Numbered from the stretch's first letter, positions 1-8,441 are shown. The stretch: 64,000 nt of DNA from Pseudooceanicola endophyticus (GCF_018760365.1 NZ_JAHIAB010000001.1:265813-329812); one strand, 5' to 3'. The notes: generated by a model not told the origin, from the sequence alone. Translations and numbers: made by a program.

Positions 1-2
1 TC

Positions 3-1508
3 CCCGGCCCGGCGCCTGATCCCGGCGAGCTGGTACCGCTCTGCGCCCGTTTCGCCCAGGGGAATGCCGCGCTGAGCGCCCGCTGGCCGGAGCTGGCACC
101 GGTGCTGACCCCGCCCGCCGACAGCAGCGGCGGTCGCCCCTGGCAGGAGGCCGACCCGGGCTTCGGCTTCCGCCCCTCGCCCTATCTGCTGGCCCTGCGC
201 TGGCACATCGACCATGGCGATCCGGAGGGCAAGACCGCCGAGGCCGAGGCCTTCCTGTCGGGGGCCGACAGCCTGCCCGCCAGCGCGAATCCCGAAAAGG
301 ACGGGCTTTCCCTGGCCGCACGCGCCCTGCTGCCCCCCGCGGCGCTCGCCCGCTACCACCAGCTGCGCCAGGGCCCCTTCGCGCCCCATGACCGGCTGGG
401 CAAGGTCCCGGAGGAGGCCGAGGCACCGCCCTATCGCCCCGCCCCCGCCCGCAGCCTGTCCCCCGGCTGCACCGGGCGCGTGGTCATCGCCTGCATGAAG
501 AACGAGGCGCCCTACATCCTGGAATGGATCGCCCATCACCGGGCCATCGGCTTTGACGCCTTCCTGATCTATTCCAACGACTGCACCGACGGCACCGCCC
601 AGATCCTGGAGCGGTTGCAGCAGATGGGGGTGATCGCGCACCGCAACAACGACGGCTGGCAGGGCAAGTCCCCGCAGCAATGGGCGCTTGATCGTGCCCT
701 GCAAGAGCCCCTGATCCGCGACGCCGAATGGATCGCGCATTTCGACGTCGACGAATTCGTCAACATCCGCTGCGGCAACGGCACGCTGGACGATCTTCTG
801 GCCCGCGTGCCCGGCGCCACCAACATCGCCATGACCTGGCGGCTGTTCGGCCATGACGGCGTGACCCGGCTGGAGGATCGCCCCGTCCTCGACCAGTTCA
901 CCCGCTGCGCCCCGAAATACTGCCCAAAGCCGCATACCTCCTGGGGATTCAAGACGCTTTACCGCAACATCGGCGCCTATCGGAAACTGTCCTGCCACCG
1001 CCCCAACAAGCTGGACGAGGGGCGCGCCGCGCAGGTCGCCTGGGTCAATGGATCGGGCCAGCCGATGCCCGAGGCGCTGCGCAGCGGCTGGCGCAACTCG
1101 CGCGCCTCGATCGGCTACGACCTGCTGCAACTGAACCATTACGCGCTGCGCTCGGCCGAAAGCTTTCTGGTCAAGCGCCAGCGCGGGCGCGCGCTGCATG
1201 TCGACCGCTCGATCGGGTATGCCTACTGGCTGCGGATGGACTGGAACGACCATCGCGATCTGACGATCCGGCGCAACCTGCCCCGGATGCAGGCCGAGCT
1301 GTCCCGGCTGAAGGCCGATCCCGCCCTGGCCGCGCTGCATGAGGCTGGCTTTGCCTGGCACCGCGCCAAGGTCGCGGCTCTGCTGGAACTGCCCGAGTTC
1401 CGGAAGCTCTACACCGAAGTGCTGCAGCTGAAGCTGAGCGCCACCGAACGCGCCGCCTACGCGCTGACGCTTGACCAGGACGGCCCCGCTGCACAGGCGC
1501 CGCCCTGA
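3..1508 (+). CDS. Glycosyltransferase family 2-like protein (5' end outside window)
   Basis: The reading frame is open from base 3, so the true start probably lies before the window; the first in-frame GTG inside is at 102. The C-terminal two thirds look like a GT-A fold glycosyltransferase of the Glyco_tranf_2_4 type: a CMKNEAPYILEW strand-helix at about 489-524, a SNDCTDGT segment after it, and the metal/nucleotide-binding HFDVDEF motif at 738-758. About 120 residues before this are an extra N-terminal region with no recognised motif. The stop overlaps the start of the next, related gene (TGATG), so the two are translationally coupled. The sugar donor and acceptor are unknown; a role in surface polysaccharide or glycoconjugate synthesis is an inference from the family. 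Confidence 0.8.
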   Translation, partial: PGPAPDPGELVPLCARFAQGNAALSARWPELAPVLTPPADSSGGRPWQEADPGFGFRPSPYLLALRWHIDHGDPEGKTAEAEAFLSGADSLPASANPEKDGLSLAARALLPPAALARYHQLRQGPFAPHDRLGKVPEEAEAPPYRPAPARSLSPGCTGRVVIACMKNEAPYILEWIAHHRAIGFDAFLIYSNDCTDGTAQILERLQQMGVIAHRNNDGWQGKSPQQWALDRALQEPLIRDAEWIAHFDVDEFVNIRCGNGTLDDLLARVPGATNIAMTWRLFGHDGVTRLEDRPVLDQFTRCAPKYCPKPHTSWGFKTLYRNIGAYRKLSCHRPNKLDEGRAAQVAWVNGSGQPMPEALRSGWRNSRASIGYDLLQLNHYALRSAESFLVKRQRGRALHVDRSIGYAYWLRMDWNDHRDLTIRRNLPRMQAELSRLKADPALAALHEAGFAWHRAKVAALLELPEFRKLYTEVLQLKLSATERAAYALTLDQDGPAAQAPP

Positions 1509-2557
1509 TGCGCCTCCTCGCGATCCTCTGCGTGAAGAACGAGGGCGCCTTCCTGCTGGAATGGCTGGCCCATCACCTGGCCTGCGGGGTGAGCGAAGTG
1601 CTGGCCTTCTCGAACGACTGCGCGGACGGCACCGATGCGATGCTGGAACGGCTCCAGCAGATGGGCCTGGTGCAGCACCGGCCGAACCCCGGCCCCTACG
1701 ACCGGCGCGGCATCCAGTTCACCGCGCTGAACGCCGCCGCGCAACACCCGGCCCTGGCCCGGGCCGACTGGATCCTGCCGCTCGATATCGACGAATTCGT
1801 CAATGTCCACATCGGCGATCACACCCTGCCGGCCCTGATCGCGGCCCTGCCCGAAGCCACCGCCATCACCCTGACCTGGCGGCTTTTCGGCAATGCCGGC
1901 GTGCAGCGCTACGCCGACCGCCCGGTGACCGAAACCTTCCGCCGCGCCGCGCCCCGCCGCCTGCCCTGGCCCTGGCGCGCCGCGATGTTCAAGACGCTCT
2001 ACCGCAACGACGGCACCTATGCCAAACCCGGCATCCACCGGCCCCGCGCCCCCGATCCCGCCCGGCTGGAGGGCGCGCGCTGGTTCGACGGCCAGGGCCG
2101 CCGCCTGCCCGATCTCTACCGCAGCGAACGGATCTTCTCGCCCTTCGGGCGCGACAATCACGCGCTGGTGCAGCTCAACCACTATGCCCTCGGTGCGATG
2201 GAAAGCTACCTGCTGAAAAGCGACCGCGGCCGCGCCGTCCATGCCCGCGACCAGCTGGGCCTGGACTACTGGAGCGAGCGGAACTTCAACCAGGAGGAAG
2301 ACCGCAGCATCGATGCCCTCGCGCCCGCCCGGGCCCAGCAACTGGCCCGCCTGCGGGCCGATCCGGAGCTGGCCCGCCTGCATTCCGCCGCCGTCGCCTG
2401 GCGCCAGGCCCGCTTTGACCAGCTGATGCGCCAGGAGCCGGCCCGGGCGCTGTTCGCCCGGCTGCTGATGACCCCGCCCAGCCGGGCGCTCAGCCCGGCG
2501 GAGGCCCGGTTTCTCTTCTCCCAGGCCCGCCCGGAGGCCGTTTCGCGGCCCGGATAG
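1508..2557 (+). CDS. Glycosyltransferase family 2-like protein (second of tandem pair)
   Basis: The protein has 349 residues and begins directly with the GT-A domain (LLAILCVKNEGAFLLEWLAHH), without the N-terminal extension of its upstream neighbour. It keeps the SNDCADGT segment and an LDIDEFVNV acidic motif near residue 100, which in GT-A enzymes holds the divalent metal and sugar nucleotide. It is clearly a paralogue of the preceding gene: both have TWRLFGN/H, FKTLYRN and QLNHYAL blocks in the same order. The ATG shares one base with the upstream TGA. No signal peptide or membrane segment is seen, so it is probably cytoplasmic. Its substrate is unknown. Confidence 0.8.
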   Translation: MRLLAILCVKNEGAFLLEWLAHHLACGVSEVLAFSNDCADGTDAMLERLQQMGLVQHRPNPGPYDRRGIQFTALNAAAQHPALARADWILPLDIDEFVNVHIGDHTLPALIAALPEATAITLTWRLFGNAGVQRYADRPVTETFRRAAPRRLPWPWRAAMFKTLYRNDGTYAKPGIHRPRAPDPARLEGARWFDGQGRRLPDLYRSERIFSPFGRDNHALVQLNHYALGAMESYLLKSDRGRAVHARDQLGLDYWSERNFNQEEDRSIDALAPARAQQLARLRADPELARLHSAAVAWRQARFDQLMRQEPARALFARLLMTPPSRALSPAEARFLFSQARPEAVSRPG

Positions 2558-2660
2558 CAAAATTTTTCGCCGCCCCTGCCGCTGCTGGAAACATCTGGTT
2601 AAGCTTGTTGAGGCGTGATGGGAGGGCCGCAGAAGGCGGACCGGATCTTCGGAGGAGCGG

Positions 2661-3614
2661 ATGGCCCCGGACAGAGACAGTGCGATGCTTCCTTCCCTGG
2701 CGGGGCTGGCCCCCGGCGCCTGGCTCAGGGAACTTGCCGCGACCTCGCGCAGGCGGGGCTTCTTCTACCCGCTCGGGCGGCGCCATTTCGCCAGCTTCCT
2801 GATGGGCAACCGCACCCTTCTGGTCAGTTTCGAAACGGTGCCGGCGATGCGCTCGCTCACCGAACGGGCGCAGCCGCTGGGCTGGAAGCTGGCAGAGGAG
2901 GCCGGCTGGTCCCACCTGTGCCTGGGCGCCGAACACGATACCTGGTTCCGCGCCCCCGAGATCGCCGATTTCTTCGATGCCCTGGACGAGGAAGCCTTCT
3001 TCGACCAGTTCGACACGGTGCTGTTCCACGGCGCCGGTCCCTGCGGCTATGCGGCCTGCGCCTATTCGGCGGCCAGCCCGGCGGCAACCGTGCTGGCGAT
3101 CCAGCCCCAGGCCACGCTCACCCCCGCGCGCGCCGGCTGGGACGACCGCTTTCCCCAGGCCCGCCGGATCGACTTCACCCACCGCTACGGCTATGCCCCC
3201 GAAATGCTGGACGCCGCGCGCCACGCCTTCATCCTCTACGACCCGGACGAACCGCTTGATGCCATGCATGCCGCGCTCTTCTCCTGCCCCCACGTGACCG
3301 AGCTCAGGCTGCGCCACATGGGCGACGCGCTGCAGGGCGCGCTGCTGTCGATGGAGCTGCTGCACCCGCTGCTGCGCGCCGCCGCCGAAGGCAGCCTGAG
3401 CCTGCGCAGCTTTGCCCGGGCCTACCGGATGCGCCGCAACCACGTGCCCTACCTGCGCCGCCTGATGGCCCGGCTGGACGAGGCCGGGCACATGCCGCGC
3501 GCCGATATCGTCGCCGCCAACGCGGCCCGCAGGCTCGACCTGCCCCGGTTCCGCGCCCGCGCCGGGCGCAGCCGGCCGCAGGACGCCCGCCTGGCGGCCC
3601 GGGTGGCCGAATAG
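2661..3614 (+). CDS. Conserved protein of unknown function, 317 aa
   Basis: I do not recognise a defined catalytic family. The ATG at 2661 is preceded by a strong GGAGGAG ribosome site. The protein is soluble, with no signal peptide. Its most striking block is FHGAGPCGYAACAYS near residues 121-135, a glycine-rich turn between predicted strand and helix, followed by VLAIQPQATL and a long basic, arginine-rich C-terminal helical region. Similar rhodobacterial proteins are often labelled phosphoadenosine phosphosulfate reductase, but I see no PAPS reductase P-loop or the C-terminal ECGxH motif, so I do not accept that name. It follows the glycosyltransferase pair in the same direction after about 100 bp and may belong to the same transcription unit. 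Confidence 0.7.
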   Translation: MAPDRDSAMLPSLAGLAPGAWLRELAATSRRRGFFYPLGRRHFASFLMGNRTLLVSFETVPAMRSLTERAQPLGWKLAEEAGWSHLCLGAEHDTWFRAPEIADFFDALDEEAFFDQFDTVLFHGAGPCGYAACAYSAASPAATVLAIQPQATLTPARAGWDDRFPQARRIDFTHRYGYAPEMLDAARHAFILYDPDEPLDAMHAALFSCPHVTELRLRHMGDALQGALLSMELLHPLLRAAAEGSLSLRSFARAYRMRRNHVPYLRRLMARLDEAGHMPRADIVAANAARRLDLPRFRARAGRSRPQDARLAARVAE

Positions 3615-3667
3615 CTGCGCCCGCGCGCCGGACCGGGGCATCCGCGCCAGTAAATCTCTTCCTCTCC

Positions 3668-3692
3668 GCGCCGCTTTGCCGTAAAGCGGCGC
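3668..3692 (+). promoter_or_regulatory. Perfect hairpin abutting the pyrC start codon
   Basis: GCGCCGCTTT (3668-3677) pairs perfectly with AAAGCGGCGC (3683-3692) around a 5-base GCCGT loop. The 3' arm ends one base before the pyrC ATG at 3694, so in mRNA the stem would cover the ribosome-binding region. A pyrimidine-rich tract lies just upstream, and TAAATC at about 3651 is a possible -10 box. In E. coli, pyrC is controlled by a leader hairpin that hides the ribosome site when CTP is plentiful; a similar control here is an inference. The structure itself is seen directly. Confidence 0.6.
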
Positions 3693-3693
3693 C

Positions 3694-4731
3694 ATGACCG
3701 ATACCCTCATCATTCGCCGCCCCGATGACTGGCACCTGCATCTGCGCGACGGCGCGATGCTGGAGGCCGTCCTGCCCGAAACCGCGCGCCATTTCGCCCG
3801 CGCGATCGTGATGCCGAACCTCGTGCCGCCGGTGGTGACCGGCGCCGATGCCGCAGCCTATCGCGACCGCATCCTGAAGGCCCTGCCCGAAGGCGGAACC
3901 TTCGAGCCGCTGATGACGCTCTACCTGACCGAGGACACGGACCCCGAGGATGTGGCAACAGCAGCCGCCTCCGGCCTCGTCCGGGCGGTCAAGCTTTACC
4001 CGGCCGGCGCCACCACCAATTCCCAGTCCGGGGTGCGCGATTTCCGCAAGGTGATCCCGGTGCTGGAAAAGATGGCCGAAATCGGCCTGCCGCTGTGCAC
4101 CCACGGCGAGGTCACCACCCCGGAGGTCGACATCTTCGACCGCGAGGCGGTCTTCATCGACACCGTGCTGGATCCGCTGCGCAAGGAGATCCCCGAGCTG
4201 CGCGTGGTGATGGAGCACATCACCACCTCCGATGCCGTCGACTACATCCGCGCCGCGCAGGCAAACCTTGCCGCGACGATCACCACGCACCACCTGGTGA
4301 TCAACCGCAACCACATCCTCGTGGGCGGGATCAAGCCGCATTACTACTGCCTGCCGGTGGCGAAACGCGCCACCCATCAGCAGGCGCTGCGCAAGGCCGC
4401 GACCAGCGGCGATGCCCGCTTCTTCCTCGGGACCGACAGCGCCCCCCACGTGGACCCGGCCAAGGAATGCGGCTGCGGCTGTGCCGGCTGCTTCACCGCC
4501 ACCAACACCATGGCGATCCTGGCCCATGTCTTCGAGGAGGAAGGCGCGCTCGACCGGCTCGAGAGCTTCACCTCGCTGCACGGTCCCGCCTACTACCGCC
4601 TGCCGGTCAACGAGGAAACGCTGACCCTGGTGCGCGGCCCGAAAGACTACCCCGCCAAGATCCTGGGCAAGGACGGCCCCGTCACCGTCTTCGACCCGGG
4701 CTTCGTGCCGGCCTGGCACGTGGCCGACTGA
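3694..4731 (+). CDS. pyrC: Dihydroorotase, class II (E. coli type)
   Basis: PyrC closes N-carbamoyl-L-aspartate to dihydroorotate in pyrimidine synthesis, in the cytoplasm. The 345 residues match the usual length of about 345-350 for the E. coli type. The binuclear zinc site is complete: H14 and H16 (HLHLR), the carbamylated lysine K100 in AVKLYPAG, H137 (CTHGE), H175 (MEHIT) and the catalytic D248 in LGTDSAPH. The start is immediately downstream of a 10-bp hairpin and has no clear Shine-Dalgarno sequence. pyrE follows after a repeat element of about 110 bp, so the two pyrimidine genes form a functional pair. Confidence 0.96.
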   Translation: MTDTLIIRRPDDWHLHLRDGAMLEAVLPETARHFARAIVMPNLVPPVVTGADAAAYRDRILKALPEGGTFEPLMTLYLTEDTDPEDVATAAASGLVRAVKLYPAGATTNSQSGVRDFRKVIPVLEKMAEIGLPLCTHGEVTTPEVDIFDREAVFIDTVLDPLRKEIPELRVVMEHITTSDAVDYIRAAQANLAATITTHHLVINRNHILVGGIKPHYYCLPVAKRATHQQALRKAATSGDARFFLGTDSAPHVDPAKECGCGCAGCFTATNTMAILAHVFEEEGALDRLESFTSLHGPAYYRLPVNEETLTLVRGPKDYPAKILGKDGPVTVFDPGFVPAWHVAD

Positions 4732-4735
4732 CCCA

Positions 4736-4847
4736 TTTTCTTGTTCCAAATACCTCCGCCGGAGGCTGGGACGCGCAGCGCGCGGCCCAATCCCCGGGCC
4801 AGAGGCCCGGGAACGCCTCCGGCGGGCATATTTGGAGAAAGATGAAA
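4736..4847 (+). repeat. Two-hairpin dispersed repeat, copy A (full length)
   Basis: The element starts 5 bp after the pyrC stop. Its outer arms are inverted: CAAATACCTCCGCCGGAGG (4747-4765) against CCTCCGGCGGGCATATTTG (4816-4834), with TTTCTTGTTC outside the left arm and GAGAAAGATGAAA outside the right arm. Inside are hairpin 1, CGC-GCA-GCG (4772-4780), and hairpin 2, CCCGGGCC-AGA-GGCCCGGG (4793-4811). Copies B, C and D2 share this plan. It may act as a transcript 3'-end or processing structure between pyrC and pyrE. Confidence 0.75.
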
Positions 4848-4869
4848 CAGACCTTCGAGAGGACTTCAG

Positions 4870-5547
4870 ATGATCCCCAGCGCCTACCCGAGCAAGGAAG
4901 AAATCGCGCGCCTGACCGCCGGCATGCTGCTGGACATCAAGGCCGTGCATTTCAATGCCGACGAACCCTTCACGCTTGCTTCCGGCCTGCCCTCGCCGAC
5001 CTATATCGACTGCCGCAAGCTGATCTCTTTCCCGCGCATCCGCTCGACGCTGATGGATTTCCTGGCCTGCACCGTGATGCGCAACGCCGGTCTTGAGGCC
5101 TTCGACAACATCGCCGGCGGCGAGACGGCGGGCATTCCCTTCGCCGCCCTGGTGGCCGAGCGCATGGCGCTGCCGATGACCTATGTGCGCAAGAAGCCCA
5201 AGGGCTATGGCCGCAACGCCCGCATCGAGGGTGCGATGAGCGAGGGCCAGCGCGTCCTGCTGGTCGAGGATCTGACCACCGACGGCGGCTCCAAGCTGTC
5301 CTTCGTCGATGCGATCCGTGACACCGGCGCGGAATGCGGCCACACGGCGGTGATCTTCTTCTACGACATCTTCGAAGGCACCCGCGAGAACCTGCGCGAG
5401 CATGGTGTCGAGCTGCACCACCTGTGCACCTGGTGGGACGTGCTGGCCGTCGCCCGCGAGCGTCAGGCCTTCAGCGCGGCGACCCTGGACGAGGTCGAGA
5501 AATTCCTGAACGCGCCGCGCGCCTGGCAGGACGCCCGCAAGGGCTGA
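4870..5547 (+). CDS. pyrE: Orotate phosphoribosyltransferase
   Basis: PyrE joins orotate to PRPP to make orotidine 5'-phosphate, the step after dihydroorotate oxidation. The 225-residue protein carries the PRPP-binding motif [14 protein letters not shown] around residues 129-142 and a mobile catalytic loop with [16 protein letters not shown] upstream of it; YIDCRKLI near residue 41 also fits the family. A GAGGA ribosome site precedes the ATG. It is separated from pyrC by repeat copy A, so either read-through or an internal promoter must drive it. Two hairpins follow the stop. Confidence 0.95.
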   Translation: MIPSAYPSKEEIARLTAGMLLDIKAVHFNADEPFTLASGLPSPTYIDCRKLISFPRIRSTLMDFLACTVMRNAGLEAFDNIAGGETAGIPFAALVAERMALPMTYVRKKPKGYGRNARIEGAMSEGQRVLLVEDLTTDGGSKLSFVDAIRDTGAECGHTAVIFFYDIFEGTRENLREHGVELHHLCTWWDVLAVARERQAFSAATLDEVEKFLNAPRAWQDARKG

Positions 5548-5563
5548 GCCTGCCGCGACGAAA

Positions 5564-5609
5564 GCAGCAAAAACTTGCTGCCGGGCCCCGGAGAAAGCAT
5601 CGGGGCCCG
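5564..5609 (+). terminator. Two hairpins downstream of pyrE
   Basis: The first hairpin is GCAGCAA-AAAC-TTGCTGC (5564-5581). The second is CGGGCCCCG (5582-5590) with CGGGGCCCG (5601-5609) around a 10-base loop. There is no clear U-run, so termination would need Rho or the strength of the stem. Together they probably separate pyrE from the dnaB promoter region. Confidence 0.5.
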
Positions 5610-5617
5610 CGCAGATC

Positions 5618-5693
5618 TTGACCCGAGGCCCCGCCTTCCCACAAGATAGGGGAAAAAGCGGCCCTCCACAGGTTTTCCACAGAGTTATACAAG
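5618..5693 (+). promoter_or_regulatory. Possible dnaB promoter with DnaA-box-like sites
   Basis: TTGACC (5618-5623) with CAAGAT (5642-5647) 18 bp later is a possible sigma-70 promoter. Just downstream, TTTTCCACA (5673-5681) differs by one base from the consensus DnaA box TTATCCACA, CTCCACA (5664-5670) matches only its 3' half, and TTATACAAG (5685-5693) is a weaker match. This stretch is AT-rich compared with its surroundings. DnaA control of dnaB is an inference. Confidence 0.35.
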
Positions 5694-5814
5694 TTGGCCG
5701 CACGCCCGGGTATCTGTAGAACCGGGCGATCAAGGGCATGCGGGTCCGGTCTGACCGGAACCGGCATCGGGGCGTCAGGCAGCGCCCGGCCCGGACAGGC
5801 AGAGCGGGGACGGC

Positions 5815-7299
5815 ATGAACGAGATCACGACTTTCAACGCCACGGGCGAGACCGGCGACGTCACGGAGGCGATGCCGCATTCGGTCGAGGCGGAACAGCA
5901 GCTGCTGGGCGCCATCCTGACCAACAACGACATCTACGACCGCATCGCGCAGATCATCAACGCGAAGCATTTCTACGACCCGGTCCATGCCCGCATCTTC
6001 GAGGTCGCCGCCGCCCGGATCGCGCGCAACAACCTGGCCTCTCCGGTCACGCTGAAGGCCTTCCTGGCCGATGACGAGGGCCTGAAGGAGCTCGGCGGAC
6101 CGGCCTATCTGGCGAAACTTGCCGGGGCCGCGGTCTCTTCCTATGCGGCGCGCGACTACGCGCAGATGATCTATGACCTGGCGGTGCGCCGCGAGCTGAT
6201 GAAGCTGGGACGCGACATTGCCGACCAGGCCAGCCGCGTCGCGGTGGAAAACGACCCCAAGGAACAGATCGTCCAGGCGGAACAGCGCCTTTACAAGCTG
6301 TCCGAACAGGGCCAGTCGGAATCGGGCTTCGTCTCGTTCCTGAAGGCCGTGACCGATGCGGTGAACGTCGCCAACGCCGCCTACCAGCGCGAGGGCGGCC
6401 TGGCCGGCGTCTCTACCGGGCTCATGGACATGGACCGCAAGCTGGGTGGCCTGCACCCGTCGGACCTTCTGATCCTCGCCGGTCGCCCCTCGATGGGGAA
6501 GACCTCGCTTGCGACCAACATCGCCTTCAACGTCGCCAAGGCCTACAAGCGCGGCATCAAGCATGACGGCACCGAGGGCGCCATCGACGGGGGCGTCGTC
6601 GGCTTCTATTCGCTGGAAATGAGCGCCGAGCAGCTGGCCGCCCGTATCCTTTCGGAAGCCGCCGAAGTGCCTTCGGAGCAGATCCGCAAGGGCGACATGA
6701 CCGAGGAGGAATTCCGCCGCTTCGTCGAGGCCGCCAAGCAGCTGGAAGCCTGCCCGCTTTACATCGACGACACCCCCGCCCTGCCGATCTCGCAGCTGGC
6801 GGCGCGGGCGCGGCGGCTGAAGCGGACCCATGGCCTGGACCTGCTGATCGTCGACTACCTCCAGCTTTGCCGCGGCACTGCCGACAACCGGGTGCAGGAA
6901 ATCGCCGAGATCTCCATGGGTCTGAAGGCCGTCGCCAAGGAGCTCAACATTCCCGTCATCGCCCTCTCGCAGCTGTCGCGTTCGGTGGAAAGCCGGGACG
7001 ACAAGCGGCCGCAGCTGTCGGACCTGCGGGAATCGGGCTCGATCGAACAGGATGCCGACGTGGTGATGTTCGTGTTCCGCGAGGAATACTATGTCGAACG
7101 CGAAAAGCCCTCGGACGACCGGCTGGAGGAAATGGCAGCCTGGCAGCAGCGCATGGAACGGCTGCATGGCAAGGCCGAGGTGATCATCGGCAAGCAGCGT
7201 CACGGGCCGATCGGCACCGTGGAACTCTCGTTCGAGGGCCGCTTCACCCGCTTCGGCAACCTCGTGAAGCCCTGGCAGAACGACCAGCCCGACTACTGA
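5815..7299 (+). CDS. dnaB: Replicative DNA helicase
   Basis: DnaB is the hexameric 5'-3' helicase that unwinds the replication fork and recruits primase. The 494 residues hold an N-terminal DnaB domain (PHSVEAEQQLLGAIL onward), a linker, and a RecA-like motor with Walker A GRPSMGKTS at residues 223-231, Walker B LLIVDYLQL and the DRRE-like SGSIEQDADVVMF segment with the arginine finger region. Length and motifs are normal and no intein is present. The gene stands alone between a possible promoter region and a hairpin. The assignment is secure. Confidence 0.97.
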   Translation: MNEITTFNATGETGDVTEAMPHSVEAEQQLLGAILTNNDIYDRIAQIINAKHFYDPVHARIFEVAAARIARNNLASPVTLKAFLADDEGLKELGGPAYLAKLAGAAVSSYAARDYAQMIYDLAVRRELMKLGRDIADQASRVAVENDPKEQIVQAEQRLYKLSEQGQSESGFVSFLKAVTDAVNVANAAYQREGGLAGVSTGLMDMDRKLGGLHPSDLLILAGRPSMGKTSLATNIAFNVAKAYKRGIKHDGTEGAIDGGVVGFYSLEMSAEQLAARILSEAAEVPSEQIRKGDMTEEEFRRFVEAAKQLEACPLYIDDTPALPISQLAARARRLKRTHGLDLLIVDYLQLCRGTADNRVQEIAEISMGLKAVAKELNIPVIALSQLSRSVESRDDKRPQLSDLRESGSIEQDADVVMFVFREEYYVEREKPSDDRLEEMAAWQQRMERLHGKAEVIIGKQRHGPIGTVELSFEGRFTRFGNLVKPWQNDQPDY

Positions 7300-7328
7300 T
7301 AGGCGAGCTCTTCGCAGATGCAGCACGG

Positions 7329-7356
7329 CCCGCCGCCTGAAAAACAGGCAGGCGGG
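7329..7356 (+). terminator. Hairpin downstream of dnaB
   Basis: CCCGCC plus GCCTG (7329-7339) pair with CAGGC plus GGCGGG (7345-7356) around an AAAAA loop, with one bulged A. There is no U-run after it. It lies 30 bp past the dnaB stop and is the likely end of that transcript. Confidence 0.55.
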
Positions 7357-7530
7357 TCGCAGTGATTCCCCGATCTCACAGGGCAAAAGGTCGAATGTCT
7401 CGGGCGGAAATCTCGCGTTAAGGTAAAATGGCTAGTTCCTTGAGCATCTTTTGCGGTCCCGGATCGCCCGGGCCGCTGCAGCGCAGCAATGTGCTGGACA
7501 GCCCTGCCACAGCGACCGGACACTTGCCCC

Positions 7531-8406
7531 ATGCCCCAGATCTTCCTGATCCTGCTTCTTTTGCTGCCGCTGCGGGCCGCCGCGCAGATGGCGGATTTCA
7601 GTTATGATCCCACCCGGGTCGAGGTTGATGTCGAACTGGCCCTGATGGTCGATGTCTCGCGCTCCATGACCGCCCACGAGCTGGAGATCCAGCGCCACGG
7701 CTATGCCGCCGCGCTGACCTCGGAGGATGTTCTGGGGGTGATCTCGGAGGGGCTGCTGGGACGGATCGCGGTGGCCTATGTGGAATGGGCGGGCCCGGGC
7801 AATCACCGCGTGGTGGTGGACTGGACCACCATCGGCACGCCGCAAGAAGCGCAGCGCGTCGCCGCCGTGCTGATGGACAACCGCCCCTACGGCATGCAGC
7901 GGACCTCGATCTCGGCGGCGCTGGACTATGCCGGACGCTTCATCGCCGAGAACCAGTACGAGGGGCTGCGCAAGGTCATCGACGTCTCGGGGGACGGGCC
8001 GAACAATGCCGGCGATCCGGTGACCCCGGCCCGCGACCGGGTTCTGGCCCAGGGCATCACCATCAACGGCCTGCCGCTGATGACCGACGAGGGCGTCGGC
8101 AGCCGCTGGACCGTCACCGACCTGGATGCCTATTACCGCGACTGCGTGATCGGCGGCCAGGGCGCCTTCGTGGTGGCCGTGCACGACTGGGCGGAATTCG
8201 CCAGCGCCGTGCGCCGCAAGCTGGTGATGGAGATCGCCGGGCTTGCCCCCGCGCCCGCCCCCTCTGCGCGTCCCACGGGTTTCCTCCCCGGCGACCTGCC
8301 CGCGGCCCGGATCGTTCCGGTCGCGGGCACGGCCCCCGGCGAAAGCTACGACTGCCTTGTCGGCGAAAAGACCTGGGACAATTTCCGCCGCGCCTGGGAA
8401 CCCTGA
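7531..8406 (+). CDS. DUF1194 (VWA-like) secreted protein
   Basis: The ATG at 7531 begins a clear signal peptide (MPQIFLILLLLLPLRAAA, cleavage near A18), which decides against the in-frame start 14 codons upstream. The mature protein has a von Willebrand A-like fold: a MIDAS motif DVSRS at residues 41-45, a TSISAALDYA block with the conserved Thr, and VIDVSGDGPNNAG holding the third metal-site Asp. This matches DUF1194, a family common in alphaproteobacteria with no known function. The protein probably lies in the periplasm and binds a divalent metal and a protein partner. It stands alone between dnaB and alr, with no chaperone ATPase next to it. Confidence 0.85.
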   Translation: MPQIFLILLLLLPLRAAAQMADFSYDPTRVEVDVELALMVDVSRSMTAHELEIQRHGYAAALTSEDVLGVISEGLLGRIAVAYVEWAGPGNHRVVVDWTTIGTPQEAQRVAAVLMDNRPYGMQRTSISAALDYAGRFIAENQYEGLRKVIDVSGDGPNNAGDPVTPARDRVLAQGITINGLPLMTDEGVGSRWTVTDLDAYYRDCVIGGQGAFVVAVHDWAEFASAVRRKLVMEIAGLAPAPAPSARPTGFLPGDLPAARIVPVAGTAPGESYDCLVGEKTWDNFRRAWEP

Positions 8407-8441
8407 GCATCCGCGGCGGCGGTGCCCCGCCCGGTCGTCAA

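Noticed and set aside
3304-7386. Minus-strand open frame of 1360 codons across pyrC, pyrE and dnaB
   Set aside because: It is the antisense shadow of GC-rich coding regions with strong motifs on the plus strand; its composition is biased and has no family pattern.
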